Below are positions 34,403 through 45,547 of a stretch of DNA of 64,000 bases, piece by piece. The first letter of the stretch is position 1, and each line of letters starts with the position of its first letter. A program made the position numbers and the translations under genes. Origin of the DNA: an uncultured Sphingomonadaceae bacterium (GTDB taxonomy: Bacteria; Pseudomonadota; Alphaproteobacteria; Sphingomonadales; Sphingomonadaceae); contig CANLQG010000001.1 in the NCBI GenBank assembly GCA_947493195.1, forward strand, positions 310,001-374,000, given 5' to 3'. Under the pieces are notes generated by a model. It saw only the letters and a program-made list of their open reading frames with translations, had not been told where the DNA came from and searched no databases.

Positions 34403-34418
34403 TGCAGAGGGCGTGCCA
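34403..34418 (-). promoter_or_regulatory. Sigma-54-like promoter of the microprotein-pspC operon
   Basis: On the minus strand TGGCACG-CCCT-CTGCA matches the -24/-12 consensus with one mismatch and exact GG-GC spacing. It differs from the psp promoter at 16044 in only two of its 16 positions. It lies 54 bases upstream of the first microprotein. Further upstream (about 34460-34500) GCCAAAAC and CTTGG elements resemble the candidate PspF sites near 15943-16010. Confidence 0.8.
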
Positions 34419-34573
34419 GTTTTGAAAAACCGCAGAATTCTGCCATTCTTGTTCAGCCTGCAGAAAGGTTGGATGTTAGCCAAAACTACTTCTTGGTATT
34501 TTGCACCAACTTTCGGTTTCCCTAATTCCTGTGGCGTGAGCGGGCCCGCTGGAATAGTGGTGCAGGCCTGACC

Positions 34574-35659
34574 ATGGCGCTTGATCGCATCACCCTTTCC
34601 ACCTTCCGCAACCACGCCGGAACGCAGCTGGATGAAGCCCGCCAGCTGAACCTGCTCGTGGGGGAGAATGGCGCCGGCAAGACCAACATCCTCGAAGCCC
34701 TCTCCCTTTTCGCGCCCGGCCGAGGGATGCGCCGGGCATCCCTGACAGACATGGCTGCACAAGACGGTCCGGGCGGCTTTGCAGCCAGTGTCTCCCTCGA
34801 TACGGGCGACGGCGGGGAGCCGGTCAAGCTGGGCACCGGCATGGCGGCGGATCGGCCGGGCAGGCGCATCGTGCAGGTCAATGGAGCGGAAGCGACCGCG
34901 ATCAGTCTGGGCGAATGGCTGGCCATGGGTTGGCTGACACCGGCCATGGATCGCCTCTTCGCCGAAAGTGCCGGTGCGCGTCGCCGCTACATGGATCGTC
35001 TGGCCGTGGCGCTCGAGCCCGGGCATGCGCGTTTCGCCAGCCGCTATGAAGCTGCCCTGCGGGAACGCAATCGACTGCTGTCGGACGAACGTGAGCCCGA
35101 TCCGGCATGGATGGATTCGATCGAGGCGCAGATGGCCGAAGTCGGGGCGGGCCTGGCACAAGGCCGGGCGCGCCTTATCGGCGCGCTTACCGCGCGGTTG
35201 GCCGAATTGCCCGAAGCACCCTTCGCGCGACCCCTGCTGACTTACGAACCCGGCGGCGAACTGACGCGCGAAGGTCTGGCAGGTCACTGGGGAGATACCC
35301 GCGCCCGCGATCGGGCGGCGCAGCGCACGCTCTCAGGCCCTCACCGTGACGAACTGGGCGTCACCATGGCGGGCAAGATGATGGCGGCCGCCGAATGTTC
35401 GACCGGGGAGCAGAAGGCGATGCTGGTGGCGATCACCCTTGCCCACGCCGAACTTGCTGCCCGCGGGCGTCCGGGCGTGTTGCTGCTGGACGAAGTGGCC
35501 GCTCACCTCGATCCCGTACGCCGCGATGCCCTGTTTGACCGGCTGCGCTCCAGCGGCACGCAGGTCTGGCTGACGGGGACCGAACCTGCGCCGTTCGAAG
35601 GAATACTGGGTGAAGCCGCCGTCTGGAAAGTGGCCGCCGGCAGGGCCGAGCGGGTCTAG
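34574..35659 (+). CDS. recF: DNA replication and repair protein RecF
   Basis: SMC-like ATPase of the RecFOR pathway that loads RecA at single-strand gaps. The 361-residue protein has ALDRITLSTFRNHAGTQLD, Walker A GENGAGKT at 30-37, the signature CSTGEQKAML and Walker B GVLLLDEVAAHLD. Here it stands alone rather than beside dnaA-dnaN. It is divergent from the microprotein-pspC operon, sharing a 224-base spacer. Confidence 0.96.
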   Translation: MALDRITLSTFRNHAGTQLDEARQLNLLVGENGAGKTNILEALSLFAPGRGMRRASLTDMAAQDGPGGFAASVSLDTGDGGEPVKLGTGMAADRPGRRIVQVNGAEATAISLGEWLAMGWLTPAMDRLFAESAGARRRYMDRLAVALEPGHARFASRYEAALRERNRLLSDEREPDPAWMDSIEAQMAEVGAGLAQGRARLIGALTARLAELPEAPFARPLLTYEPGGELTREGLAGHWGDTRARDRAAQRTLSGPHRDELGVTMAGKMMAAAECSTGEQKAMLVAITLAHAELAARGRPGVLLLDEVAAHLDPVRRDALFDRLRSSGTQVWLTGTEPAPFEGILGEAAVWKVAAGRAERV

Positions 35660-36393
35660 CTCTCGTCTTCGGGCAGGGCTTCCACCACCGCGTCCAGCGT
35701 TGCGGCAACCATGTCCTCTATACCTTCGGCGGTGGGATGGATGCGGTCTGTCTGCATCAGGTCGGGATCGTCGAACACCGGCTCCATGAAGAAAGGCACC
35801 AGCGCGGTGCCGTATTGCTCGGCAAGGGCCGGATACATCCCGTCGAACTGGCCGACATAATCCGCGCCCAGATTGGGCGGCGCACGCATGCCCATCAGCA
35901 GCACGGGAATATCGCGCGATTGTACTTCCTCGATGATGGCGGCCAGGTTCTGGCGGGTCTGCTCAGGAGAGATGCCGCGCAACAGGTCGTTCCCGCCCAG
36001 TTCGATGATGGCGAGATCGATATCGGCCTGCGCGTTGTCGAGCACGAAGGCGATGCGCTGGCGACCTGCGGCCGTCGTATCGCCCGACACGCCCGCGTCG
36101 ATCACGCTGGCGTTGATGCCGCGCCCCCGCAAGGCGCGTTCCAGCACCTCTGGATAGCCCTGCGCTTCCTCCACATTGTAGCCTGCCATCAGGCTGTTCC
36201 CGAAACCCAGGATCACCCGTTGCGGCCCCATCACGGGCAGCGGTGCTTCCAGTTCGGCCTCGGTCGCCGTGGCAGTCTCGGTTTCCCCAACCGGCGCTTC
36301 TGAGCCGCAGGCGGCCAGCGCCAGTGCGAGAGGGACCAGGATCGACGAAGCGCCGATGGGCCTATGCCACCGACTTAGGACTCGCTTGCTCAT
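35656..36393 (-). CDS. tesA: TesA-like SGNH/GDSL hydrolase lipoprotein (arylesterase)
   Basis: Periplasmic multifunctional acyl hydrolase. The 245-residue protein has a lipobox LAAC (Cys29), so it is lipid-anchored, unlike soluble E. coli TesA. SGNH blocks are GFGNSLMAGYN (Ser67), GGNDLLRG and TDRIHPTAEG (Asp/His). The usual G-D-S of block I is G-N-S here (Asn66). It is divergent from an ABC exporter of the YbbA/YbbP type, the same arrangement as tesA-ybbA-ybbP in E. coli. The stop overlaps recF by four bases. Confidence 0.88.
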   Translation of the reverse strand: MSKRVLSRWHRPIGASSILVPLALALAACGSEAPVGETETATATEAELEAPLPVMGPQRVILGFGNSLMAGYNVEEAQGYPEVLERALRGRGINASVIDAGVSGDTTAAGRQRIAFVLDNAQADIDLAIIELGGNDLLRGISPEQTRQNLAAIIEEVQSRDIPVLLMGMRAPPNLGADYVGQFDGMYPALAEQYGTALVPFFMEPVFDDPDLMQTDRIHPTAEGIEDMVAATLDAVVEALPEDES

Positions 36394-36420
36394 GCCCCAT
36401 AGCTATGCCATCGCCGCCCC

Positions 36421-37134
36421 GTGACAAGTCCTGACACTGCGAAACCCGTTATCGCCGCCACAGACCTGCGTCTCACCCTTGGTGAGGGCGAGGCGGCGGT
36501 AGAGATCCTGCGCGGCATCGACCTGCAGGTTGCGGCCGGCGAAACGCTCGCCCTGCTCGGCCCCTCGGGCAGCGGAAAGAGTTCGCTGATGGCAGTGCTT
36601 TCCGGGCTGGAGCAAGCATCTTCCGGTTCGCTGCTGGTGGCCGGAGAAGATTTCACCGCGCTTGACGAGGACGCCCTTGCCCTCGCCCGCCGGGGCCGCA
36701 TCGGCATCGTGCTCCAGGCCTTCCACCTGCTGCCCACCATGACCGCGATCGAGAACGTGGCCGTGCCGATGGAACTGGCCGGCGACGATACCGCGTGGGA
36801 CCGGGCAGCGCAGGAACTGGAATCGGTCGGCCTCGGCCACCGCCTCACCCATTACCCGGCACAGCTTTCCGGCGGCGAACAGCAGCGTGTCGCCATTGCC
36901 CGCGCCATCGCGCCGCGCCCGCCGCTGATCTTTGCCGACGAGCCAACCGGCAACCTCGACGCGACCACGGGGGACAGCGTGGTGGACGTGCTGTTCAAAC
37001 GGCGCGGAGAAACCGGCGCCACGCTGGTAATCATCACGCACGATCGCCACCTGGCGGCAATGTGCGACCGGGTGGTGACGCTGGCCGACGGCCAGATCGC
37101 TTCGGACACTGCCAGGGTTTCCGGGGCGGCGTGA
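36421..37134 (+). CDS. ABC transporter ATP-binding protein (YbbA/LolD type)
   Basis: The 237-residue ATPase shows Walker A GPSGSGKSS, Q-loop LQAFHLLPTMTAIENVA, signature LSGGEQQRVAIARA, Walker B LIFADEP and the switch His in ITHDRH. It belongs to the MacB/LolD/YbbA class that pairs with FtsX-type permeases. The GTG start lies 27 bases from the divergent TesA gene. It overlaps the permease start by GTGA. Confidence 0.93.
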   Translation: MTSPDTAKPVIAATDLRLTLGEGEAAVEILRGIDLQVAAGETLALLGPSGSGKSSLMAVLSGLEQASSGSLLVAGEDFTALDEDALALARRGRIGIVLQAFHLLPTMTAIENVAVPMELAGDDTAWDRAAQELESVGLGHRLTHYPAQLSGGEQQRVAIARAIAPRPPLIFADEPTGNLDATTGDSVVDVLFKRRGETGATLVIITHDRHLAAMCDRVVTLADGQIASDTARVSGAA

Positions 37135-39647
37135 CCGGCATGGGCTGGCGCACCGCCTGGACCATCGCCCGGCGCGACCTTGCCAGCGGCTTTCGCGGTC
37201 TGCGGCTGCTGCTCGTGTGCCTGTTCCTGGGTGTTGGCGCGCTGGCGGCCATCGGCAGCCTCACATCCGCCATACAAGGCGAACTCGACAGCCAGGGTCA
37301 GGCGATCCTGGGCGGCGACATGGAAGTGGAGCTGTGGCAGCGAATGCCCAGCGCGGAGGAACTGGCCTACCTCGAGAACCTCGGCGAAGTCTCCCCCGGA
37401 TACCGCCTGCAGGCCATGGCCACCACGCCCGATGCCGCCGTGCCGGTGGAACTGAAGGCGGTCGCGCCGAACTATCCGATGTACGGCGAGCTGCTGCTGG
37501 CGGACGGCACCAGCGCCGGTGCGCCGGTGGCCGGGCAGGCCTACCTCGCCCCCGGAGCGGCGGAACGGCTGGACATAGCGGCGGGCGACACCATCACTCT
37601 GGGCACGCAGCAGGTGGTTGTTGCAGGGATCATCGCGGAAGAGCCCGACCGCCTCTCCGAAGGGTTCGCCCTTGGCCAGACTATCATCGTACCGCTGGCG
37701 CTCCCCGAAGCTGCCGGCCTCGTCGCGCCGGGCTCCATGTTCCAGACCAAGACCCGCGTGGCCTTCGATGGAGAGCGCGATCCGGACGAAGTGACGGAGG
37801 CGATGCAGGAGGCGTTTCCCGACAGCCCGTTCGACTTTCGCACCCGCAATCGCGCCTCCCCCGGCGCGGATCGCTTCGTCAGCCGCATGGGCGAATTCCT
37901 GACACTGGTCGGCCTTGCCGCGCTGGTGATCGCCGGGATCGGCATTGGCGGCGGGGTCAATTCCTACCTGGAGGCGCGGCGCAATTCGATTGCCACATTG
38001 AAGATCCTGGGCGCAACATCGCGGGACATTGCGCGCATCTATGCCCTCGAAATCGGCATCGCGGCGCTAGTCGGTGCAGCGGCGGGGCTGGTGGCGGGCG
38101 TGCTGGTAACGCCGCTGCTGGCGAATGCCCTTGGTTCGCTGCTGCCGGTAACCACCGATTTCGTGTTCGACCCGCTGGCGCTGCTGCGCGCCGCCGCTTT
38201 CGGCCTGCTGGTCGCTCTCGTCTTCGCCGCGCCCCCGCTGATACGCGCCCGCGATTTCCCGGCCATGGCGCTGATGCGCGCGCGCGTATCGCCGCTGACG
38301 CAGCAATGGCGCGCCGCTGCAGTGCCCGTTGCCATCGGCATTGCCGGTATCGTGGCGCTGGCGGTGATCGGATCGACCAATCCCGAGCTTTCCGCCCTCT
38401 TCCTGGCCGGGGCTGCGGCGATCCTGGGCTTCCTGGCGCTGCTTGGCTTTGGAATACGCAAGGCGGCGGCTCGCCTGCCGCGTCCTTCCAATCCTATCGT
38501 TCGCGCTGCCATCGCCAACCTCCATCGCCCCGGCGCGGCAACGGGTTCGCTGGTCACGGCGCTGGGCTTCGGACTTTCCGCCTTCGTGCTGCTGGCGGGC
38601 GTGCAGAGCAGCCTTGATGGCAACATCCAGCGCTCTGTTCCCGAACGCGCACCTGACTATTTCGTGCTCGACGTGCCGCGCGACGGCGTGGAGCAGTTCC
38701 GCACCGTCGTTACCGACATTGCGCCTGCAGCCACCGTGAACACCGTACCCACGCTGCGCGGCTCCATCATCGCCTTCGGTCCGGAAGGGGGCATGACCCG
38801 CGTCGCCGATATGGAAGAGCGCGAGGGTACCTGGGGCCTGCGCGGAGAGCGTGGCCTCACCTACTCCGACACGATTCCGGAGGGCAACGTACTCACCGCT
38901 GGCGAGTGGTGGGACGAGGGCTATTCCGGCGAACCCTTGGTTTCGGTGGACGAGGAACTGGCGACAGCGGCCGGTATCGCGATCGGCGATATGATTACAG
39001 TCAATGTGCTGGGCGTGGAATTCACTGCCCGCATTGCCAACACCCGCCGCATCGACTGGGAAAGCCTTGGCTTCAACAATGTCTGGGTGTTCTCCGCCAA
39101 CACTTTCGAGGCAGCGCCGCATAACCTCGCCGCCACGATAGAACTGCCCGAAGGGACCGAGGCGAGCGGCCTGCTGCGCGAACTGGTGCGAGCCTTCCCA
39201 TCGTCCAGCGTGATCGAGGTCGGGCCGTTGCTGACCGAGGCGCGCACGATCCTGGACCAGGTAAGCCTGGCGATCCTAGCTGCTGCCTCTGTTGCGGTGC
39301 TGGCGGGCATCGCCGTGCTGCTGGGCGCGATCGCGGCTGCCCGCGCCGCGCGCATCTACGACACGGTCATCCTGCGCGTGCTGGGTGCCAGCCGGGGCCA
39401 GCTGCTGGCCCTGCAATTTGCCGAGTTCGGGCTGCTGGCCGCGGTGCTGGCGGGTGTGGCGCTGGCCCTGGGTACCGGGGTCGCCTGGCTGGTGATCGTG
39501 CAGATGTTCGAATTCGACTGGCTGCCCGACTGGACCGAAATCCTGGCCGTGCTGGGCGGCGGGCTGGTGCTGGTGCTGGCATTCGCCCTGGGGGCATCGC
39601 TGCCGCTGCTGCGCGCCCGCCCGGCGCAGACGCTACGCTCTCTTTAG
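37131..39647 (+). CDS. FtsX-like ABC transporter permease (YbbP type)
   Basis: An 838-residue permease with two FtsX cores: membrane helices near the N-terminus (LRLLLVCLFLGVGALAAIGSL), a large periplasmic domain, then helices around MGEFLTLVGLAALVIAGIGIGGGVNSYLEARRNSIATLKILGATSRD, a second periplasmic domain, and a last set with ARIYDTVILRVLGASRGQLL. YbbP-type permeases have this ten-helix doubled layout. The GTG at 37131 (coupled) or ATG at 37140 could start it. The substrate is unknown; the TesA neighbour suggests a lipid or an ester. Confidence 0.92.
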   Translation: MTGMGWRTAWTIARRDLASGFRGLRLLLVCLFLGVGALAAIGSLTSAIQGELDSQGQAILGGDMEVELWQRMPSAEELAYLENLGEVSPGYRLQAMATTPDAAVPVELKAVAPNYPMYGELLLADGTSAGAPVAGQAYLAPGAAERLDIAAGDTITLGTQQVVVAGIIAEEPDRLSEGFALGQTIIVPLALPEAAGLVAPGSMFQTKTRVAFDGERDPDEVTEAMQEAFPDSPFDFRTRNRASPGADRFVSRMGEFLTLVGLAALVIAGIGIGGGVNSYLEARRNSIATLKILGATSRDIARIYALEIGIAALVGAAAGLVAGVLVTPLLANALGSLLPVTTDFVFDPLALLRAAAFGLLVALVFAAPPLIRARDFPAMALMRARVSPLTQQWRAAAVPVAIGIAGIVALAVIGSTNPELSALFLAGAAAILGFLALLGFGIRKAAARLPRPSNPIVRAAIANLHRPGAATGSLVTALGFGLSAFVLLAGVQSSLDGNIQRSVPERAPDYFVLDVPRDGVEQFRTVVTDIAPAATVNTVPTLRGSIIAFGPEGGMTRVADMEEREGTWGLRGERGLTYSDTIPEGNVLTAGEWWDEGYSGEPLVSVDEELATAAGIAIGDMITVNVLGVEFTARIANTRRIDWESLGFNNVWVFSANTFEAAPHNLAATIELPEGTEASGLLRELVRAFPSSSVIEVGPLLTEARTILDQVSLAILAAASVAVLAGIAVLLGAIAAARAARIYDTVILRVLGASRGQLLALQFAEFGLLAAVLAGVALALGTGVAWLVIVQMFEFDWLPDWTEILAVLGGGLVLVLAFALGASLPLLRARPAQTLRSL

Positions 39648-39694
39648 GGGCGCAAGCCTTTCATGCCCGGAACGCGCCCCCGCTGGCGGAACCT

Positions 39695-40573
39695 TTAGGC
39701 GAAGGTTTCCGCCACCGCTTCCGGCCCGACCAGGGATGAATGCAACACGGCCATGAAGGCTGCGGAGACGAGCGCCATCAGGATCATCAGCAACAGGAAG
39801 CCGACAAAGAACACGATCATTGCCACGCCCATACCGGCACCTGCGGCATCCATACCGGCTGCGCTGCCGGCCAGACCCATCATGCTGCCCCCCATCAAGG
39901 CGAACAGTGCCAGGAACGCCAGCGTCACGATGATGGCGAACAGCAGGATAACGACGAAGATCTTGCCGACGTGGCCACTGGTGAGGCTCCAGCTGCGCTT
40001 GATGGCGGTGATCGGGTTGCCGACACCGTCAACCGCGATGACGGGCAGCATCAGCGCCAGACGGCAGAAAATGTAGACCATCCCCAGGAACACCGCCATC
40101 AGGAACAGGACCGACCCGGCATCGCCTGCCAGCGAGAAGATTGCGCCGACTATACCTATAGCAACTGCGGCAGCAATATAGGCAACAAACAGAAGCAGCG
40201 CGAGGCCGAGCAGGGTCGGCATGGCCCGGAAACCCGCCGTGATCGAATCGCCCAGCGACGGATCGTGCACGGGCGATGCGTTGTGAACCAGGGAGGCTGT
40301 CTGCGCCATGTAGAGAAGCAGGTAGGCGATGTAGACGAGGATCATCGTCAGGATGGCACCGGCACCCATCGCCAGCGGGCTTTCCATGCCGGCCGCCATC
40401 ATGAAGGTGCCGCCCACGACGCCGAACATCAGGAACACCAGAAGAAGCTGTAGTGCGAAATAGACCGCCCACACCCCCAGCAGCGATCCGATCCGCTGCA
40501 TGGTCATGCTGAAAGTCTGCGATATTATTCCACCGATGCTGAGCGACACTGCGATTCCCCCTGTCGTTATCAT
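39695..40573 (-). CDS. Hypothetical polytopic membrane protein
   Basis: About 292 residues with six or seven hydrophobic segments and a Met/Gly/Ala-rich composition, for example GGSMMGLAGSAAGMDAAGAGMGVAMIVFFVGF. The block IKRSWSLTSGHVGKIFVVILLF resembles proteins annotated as glycerophosphoryl diester phosphodiesterase membrane domains, where R-S-W-x-L-T-x-G recurs. The start is uncertain: ATG 40573 or a GTG about 30 bases inside. It is downstream of the TonB receptor but separated by a terminator. Confidence 0.7.
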   Translation of the reverse strand: MITTGGIAVSLSIGGIISQTFSMTMQRIGSLLGVWAVYFALQLLLVFLMFGVVGGTFMMAAGMESPLAMGAGAILTMILVYIAYLLLYMAQTASLVHNASPVHDPSLGDSITAGFRAMPTLLGLALLLFVAYIAAAVAIGIVGAIFSLAGDAGSVLFLMAVFLGMVYIFCRLALMLPVIAVDGVGNPITAIKRSWSLTSGHVGKIFVVILLFAIIVTLAFLALFALMGGSMMGLAGSAAGMDAAGAGMGVAMIVFFVGFLLLMILMALVSAAFMAVLHSSLVGPEAVAETFA

Positions 40574-40613
40574 GCACGACCGTTCGACCACGAAAACCGG
40601 ACGCGCGCAACAA

Positions 40614-40638
40614 AAAGGGGGCCACCAGGGCCCCCTTT
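40614..40638 (-). terminator. Intrinsic terminator of the TonB receptor gene
   Basis: A 10-bp stem (AAAGGGGGCC / GGCCCCCTTT) with a 5-base loop follows the receptor stop. On the minus strand the stem runs into TTTTTG, so it fits an intrinsic terminator. Confidence 0.88.
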
Positions 40639-40662
40639 CCGCTTTTGGTTCAAGCCGCTGTT

Positions 40663-43395
40663 TTAGAAGCGGAAACGACCGGTAACACCGTAAGTGCGCG
40701 GATCGTTGGGATAGCCCGATACGCTGCGCGGCTGGGCGGGCGTGTCGAACACCGTGCCCAGGTTGCGATCGTCGGTCAGGTTGCGACCCCAGACGGACAG
40801 CGACAGGCCGCAGTCGCATTCGTAGGTGAGCGACGCGGTCAGGTTGTCCACCTGCGAGGTGAACGGCAGGCCGGCGTCGATGGCAGGCTGGCCATCGGTG
40901 ATGGTGCCATCCGGACCGCGCACCGCGAAAGCGGGCAGGCCTTCGACCAGCTGCGTTTCGGAGGACCAGAAGTAGTTCACACGCGGGATCAGCAGGCCGC
41001 CGCCAACATCGGCTTCGTACTGCGCGCCCACGATCACCGTCCATTCCGGGATGCCCGAAGGACGGGTGCCCGAGATGTCACCCTGTGCCGACTGCACGAA
41101 GCTGTCGAACGTCGGGTCGAGGTAGGTGACGGCAGCGTTCAGCGTCAGGTCCGGAGTGGGGAAGAACGTGCTTTCGAACTCCACGCCCCAGGTCGACTGG
41201 CTGCCCGCGTTGGCCAGCACGAAGCCGGACCCTGTGAAGATGTTGGACTGGAAGCCCTCGATCTCCTGGTCGAACACCGTCAGGTTGGCCGAGAAGGTGT
41301 CGAAGTTGGCCTTCACGCCGACTTCCATCACCTTCGACTTTTCCGGACCGGCAAAGCGCGAACCAAAGGTGAGGTTGGGCAGGCCCAGCCCGGCGGCGAG
41401 GATCGCCTGGCGATCCGCAGTCGCCGGACGGGCATCGCGCGACAGGTTGACCGAGCTTGCCTTGAAGCCCGTGGCATAGCTGGCGTAGATGTTTACATCC
41501 GGCGTCACGTCATAGGCGAGGCGTGCCGAATAGCTGAAGTTGTCATCGCTGATCTCGCCATCTTCCACGGCATTGGGAACGCCCAGGAACGGTGGCAGGA
41601 ACTGCAGCGCGCGCAGCGGATTGAGCGGGTTCGCCAGCGGATTGTTCACGTTGCCAGCTGCGAATTGCTGTGCTCCGGTCTGGATCTGGCCGAAGGCGGC
41701 CATGTTTCCAGCGGCAAAAGCGCCGATCTCCGCGGCGGTTGCTGCACGGCCAAGGTTCAGGGCCGTGCCCACGCCCTGCGCCAGCGCACCCTGGAACAGC
41801 ACCTGCTGGCGGAACGGTGCGAGCTGCGGCGCATCGAAGTTGATGGCCGAGAACACGTCGGTCGAAACCGCGTCCTGCGTGAAGGTCTTGCTGTCGTCGG
41901 TGTAGTTGCCGCCCAGCGTCAGCACCAGGCCGTCGAACAGTTCGAAGTCCACCTGGCCGAAGAACGAGTATGCTTCCGAATCCAGCGTGTAGGCCTCCGT
42001 GAAGCCCTGCCCTTCGTTGAAGAAGGTGCCCACGTAGTTGGTGCCGAAGGACTGGCTGAACACCTGCTCCAGCGGAGTGGCGCCGGGTGCGATGGGGGTC
42101 GGGAACAGCGCGAAGGCGCCGCCCGAAAGGTTCGTCACCAGCAGGTTGGCGTAGTTGCGGAAGTCCTCACCGTACAGCAACTGGTTCGCCTGTTCGACAT
42201 CCTCGTTGATGTAGAACACGCCCAGCAGCAGGTTGACACGGTCACCGATGGAACCCGCGATGCGGAATTCCTGCGTGAAGGTGTCGATCTCCAGATCCTG
42301 CGAGTTGGGATAGATCAGGTCGGCACTGGTGAAGTCCGAATCCTGGAAAGTCACGGCCTCGGTCGTGCGGCTGGCAGTGATCGAGGTGAAGGTGAAATCA
42401 CCGAACTCGTAATCGATCTGCGCGGAAACGCCGCGGTTCTCGATGTCGTTGGTGGAATCGAAGTTGCTGTAGATCACATCGGCGAAGGGATCGCTGGGAT
42501 CCGTCACCATGCCGCCCACGCCGAGAACGGCAGCAGTGGACGGGCCGTTCTGCACGTTCACGACACCGCAGCAGACTTCGTCGATCTTGTCGATGTCGGC
42601 GATCAGACGGATGCTGAAATCCACGCCATTGTCGACCAGCACCTGCGCCCGGCCATACCAGCGGTCGCGGTTGTTGGCATCGTTGCCGGTGCCAAGGTCT
42701 TCGAGGAAACCGTCGCGCTTGTTCAGGCCCGCGCCCACGCTGACAGCGACGACATCGGTGATCGGGCCAGTGACGTAGCCGCGTGCTACCACTGCGTCAT
42801 AGTTGCCGTAGGTCAGCTCTGCCGAACCGCCCAGGTCGAACTGCGGCGCTTCGGTGGATACCGAGATCACGCCGGCGGAGGCGTTCTTGCCGAACAGGGT
42901 CGACTGCGGACCGCGCAGCACTTCGATGCGCTGAACGTTGGGAAGGTCGGAAATGGAGGAGGCGGTGCGGCTGCGATAGACGCCATCGATGAACACGCCG
43001 ACCGAGGGTTCGATACCGGCGTTGTTGGCACCGTTGCCGAAGCCGCGAATGAAGAAGCCGGTGTTGGCAGAAGACTGGCGCTGTCCGACGGTCAGCGAGG
43101 GAACGACGGTCTGCAGATCGCGGATGTCGCGGATCTGGTCACGCTCCAGCGTCTCGCCACTGGTCACGGACACGGCGACCGGAACTTCCTGCAGCGTCTG
43201 TTCGCGCTTGGAAGCGGTAACGATGATGCTGTTACCCTGGTTGCTCTCCTCGCCGCCTTCTTCGGGATAGATATCCTGCCCGGTTTCGGCTTCGTCCTGC
43301 GCCAGGGCGGCGACAGGCGAAAGCAGGGCGATAGCGGCAGCGCCACAGAGGCACTTGCGCGAAAAGCCGGCCACGCCGGCGGTCTTGCTGGTCAT
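40663..43395 (-). CDS. TonB-dependent outer-membrane receptor
   Basis: A 910-residue outer-membrane transporter. It has a signal peptide (about residues 1-32, ending PVAALAQ), a TonB-box-like segment (SIIVTASKREQ), a plug domain (LEVLRGPQSTLFGKNASAGVISV with the R-G-P-Q-[GS]-T-L-[FY]-G motif), and a 22-strand barrel ending in phenylalanine (VTGRFRF). The start at 43395 has a GGAG site six bases upstream; another ATG four codons earlier does not. The ligand is unknown. Proteins of this iron-siderophore-like branch are numerous in Sphingomonadales and many take up plant or marine organic compounds. Confidence 0.93.
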   Translation of the reverse strand: MTSKTAGVAGFSRKCLCGAAAIALLSPVAALAQDEAETGQDIYPEEGGEESNQGNSIIVTASKREQTLQEVPVAVSVTSGETLERDQIRDIRDLQTVVPSLTVGQRQSSANTGFFIRGFGNGANNAGIEPSVGVFIDGVYRSRTASSISDLPNVQRIEVLRGPQSTLFGKNASAGVISVSTEAPQFDLGGSAELTYGNYDAVVARGYVTGPITDVVAVSVGAGLNKRDGFLEDLGTGNDANNRDRWYGRAQVLVDNGVDFSIRLIADIDKIDEVCCGVVNVQNGPSTAAVLGVGGMVTDPSDPFADVIYSNFDSTNDIENRGVSAQIDYEFGDFTFTSITASRTTEAVTFQDSDFTSADLIYPNSQDLEIDTFTQEFRIAGSIGDRVNLLLGVFYINEDVEQANQLLYGEDFRNYANLLVTNLSGGAFALFPTPIAPGATPLEQVFSQSFGTNYVGTFFNEGQGFTEAYTLDSEAYSFFGQVDFELFDGLVLTLGGNYTDDSKTFTQDAVSTDVFSAINFDAPQLAPFRQQVLFQGALAQGVGTALNLGRAATAAEIGAFAAGNMAAFGQIQTGAQQFAAGNVNNPLANPLNPLRALQFLPPFLGVPNAVEDGEISDDNFSYSARLAYDVTPDVNIYASYATGFKASSVNLSRDARPATADRQAILAAGLGLPNLTFGSRFAGPEKSKVMEVGVKANFDTFSANLTVFDQEIEGFQSNIFTGSGFVLANAGSQSTWGVEFESTFFPTPDLTLNAAVTYLDPTFDSFVQSAQGDISGTRPSGIPEWTVIVGAQYEADVGGGLLIPRVNYFWSSETQLVEGLPAFAVRGPDGTITDGQPAIDAGLPFTSQVDNLTASLTYECDCGLSLSVWGRNLTDDRNLGTVFDTPAQPRSVSGYPNDPRTYGVTGRFRF

Positions 43396-43696
43396 TGATT
43401 TCTCCATCTCTCCCTCGAAAGCGCGCCCTGCCTTCCTGACAATGAACGCACCTCAAGCGACCTCTATTGGTCTGCCCATGGATAGAGCCGTGAAAAGGTT
43501 CGCACAATCGACAGTTAACGCGGCTGTTACGGAAGAAACGACCTGTGTTACATTCGCGCAACATGGAGGTGTCTGACGTATACGTTAACCGATCCATCCC
43601 ACAGCGGCTTGCGGTGAGAGGCTTCATAGGCTATCGGCGCGCCAATTCGCAGGTGCAGCATCGTGCGCCCCGCCGTAGCCCAGGAAACCACAGATC
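43396..43696. other. Divergent intergenic region, TonB receptor / typA
   Basis: These 301 bases hold no convincing gene. The middle is less GC-rich than its surroundings (43495-43570), as expected for two divergent promoters. I saw no riboswitch-like conserved structure and no clear operator. Confidence 0.5.
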
Positions 43697-45538
<1,842 letters not shown>

Positions 45539-45547
45539 GCCAAGGGG

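Noticed and set aside
40645..43398. A 917-residue open frame on the plus strand
   Set aside because: Antisense shadow of the TonB-dependent receptor gene, which has a signal peptide, plug motif and terminal Phe. The plus-strand translation is rich in His, Arg and Val without domain features.
43396..43696. Cobalamin or other riboswitch before the TonB receptor
   Set aside because: No conserved cobalamin box or extended stem set could be found by eye in this spacer.
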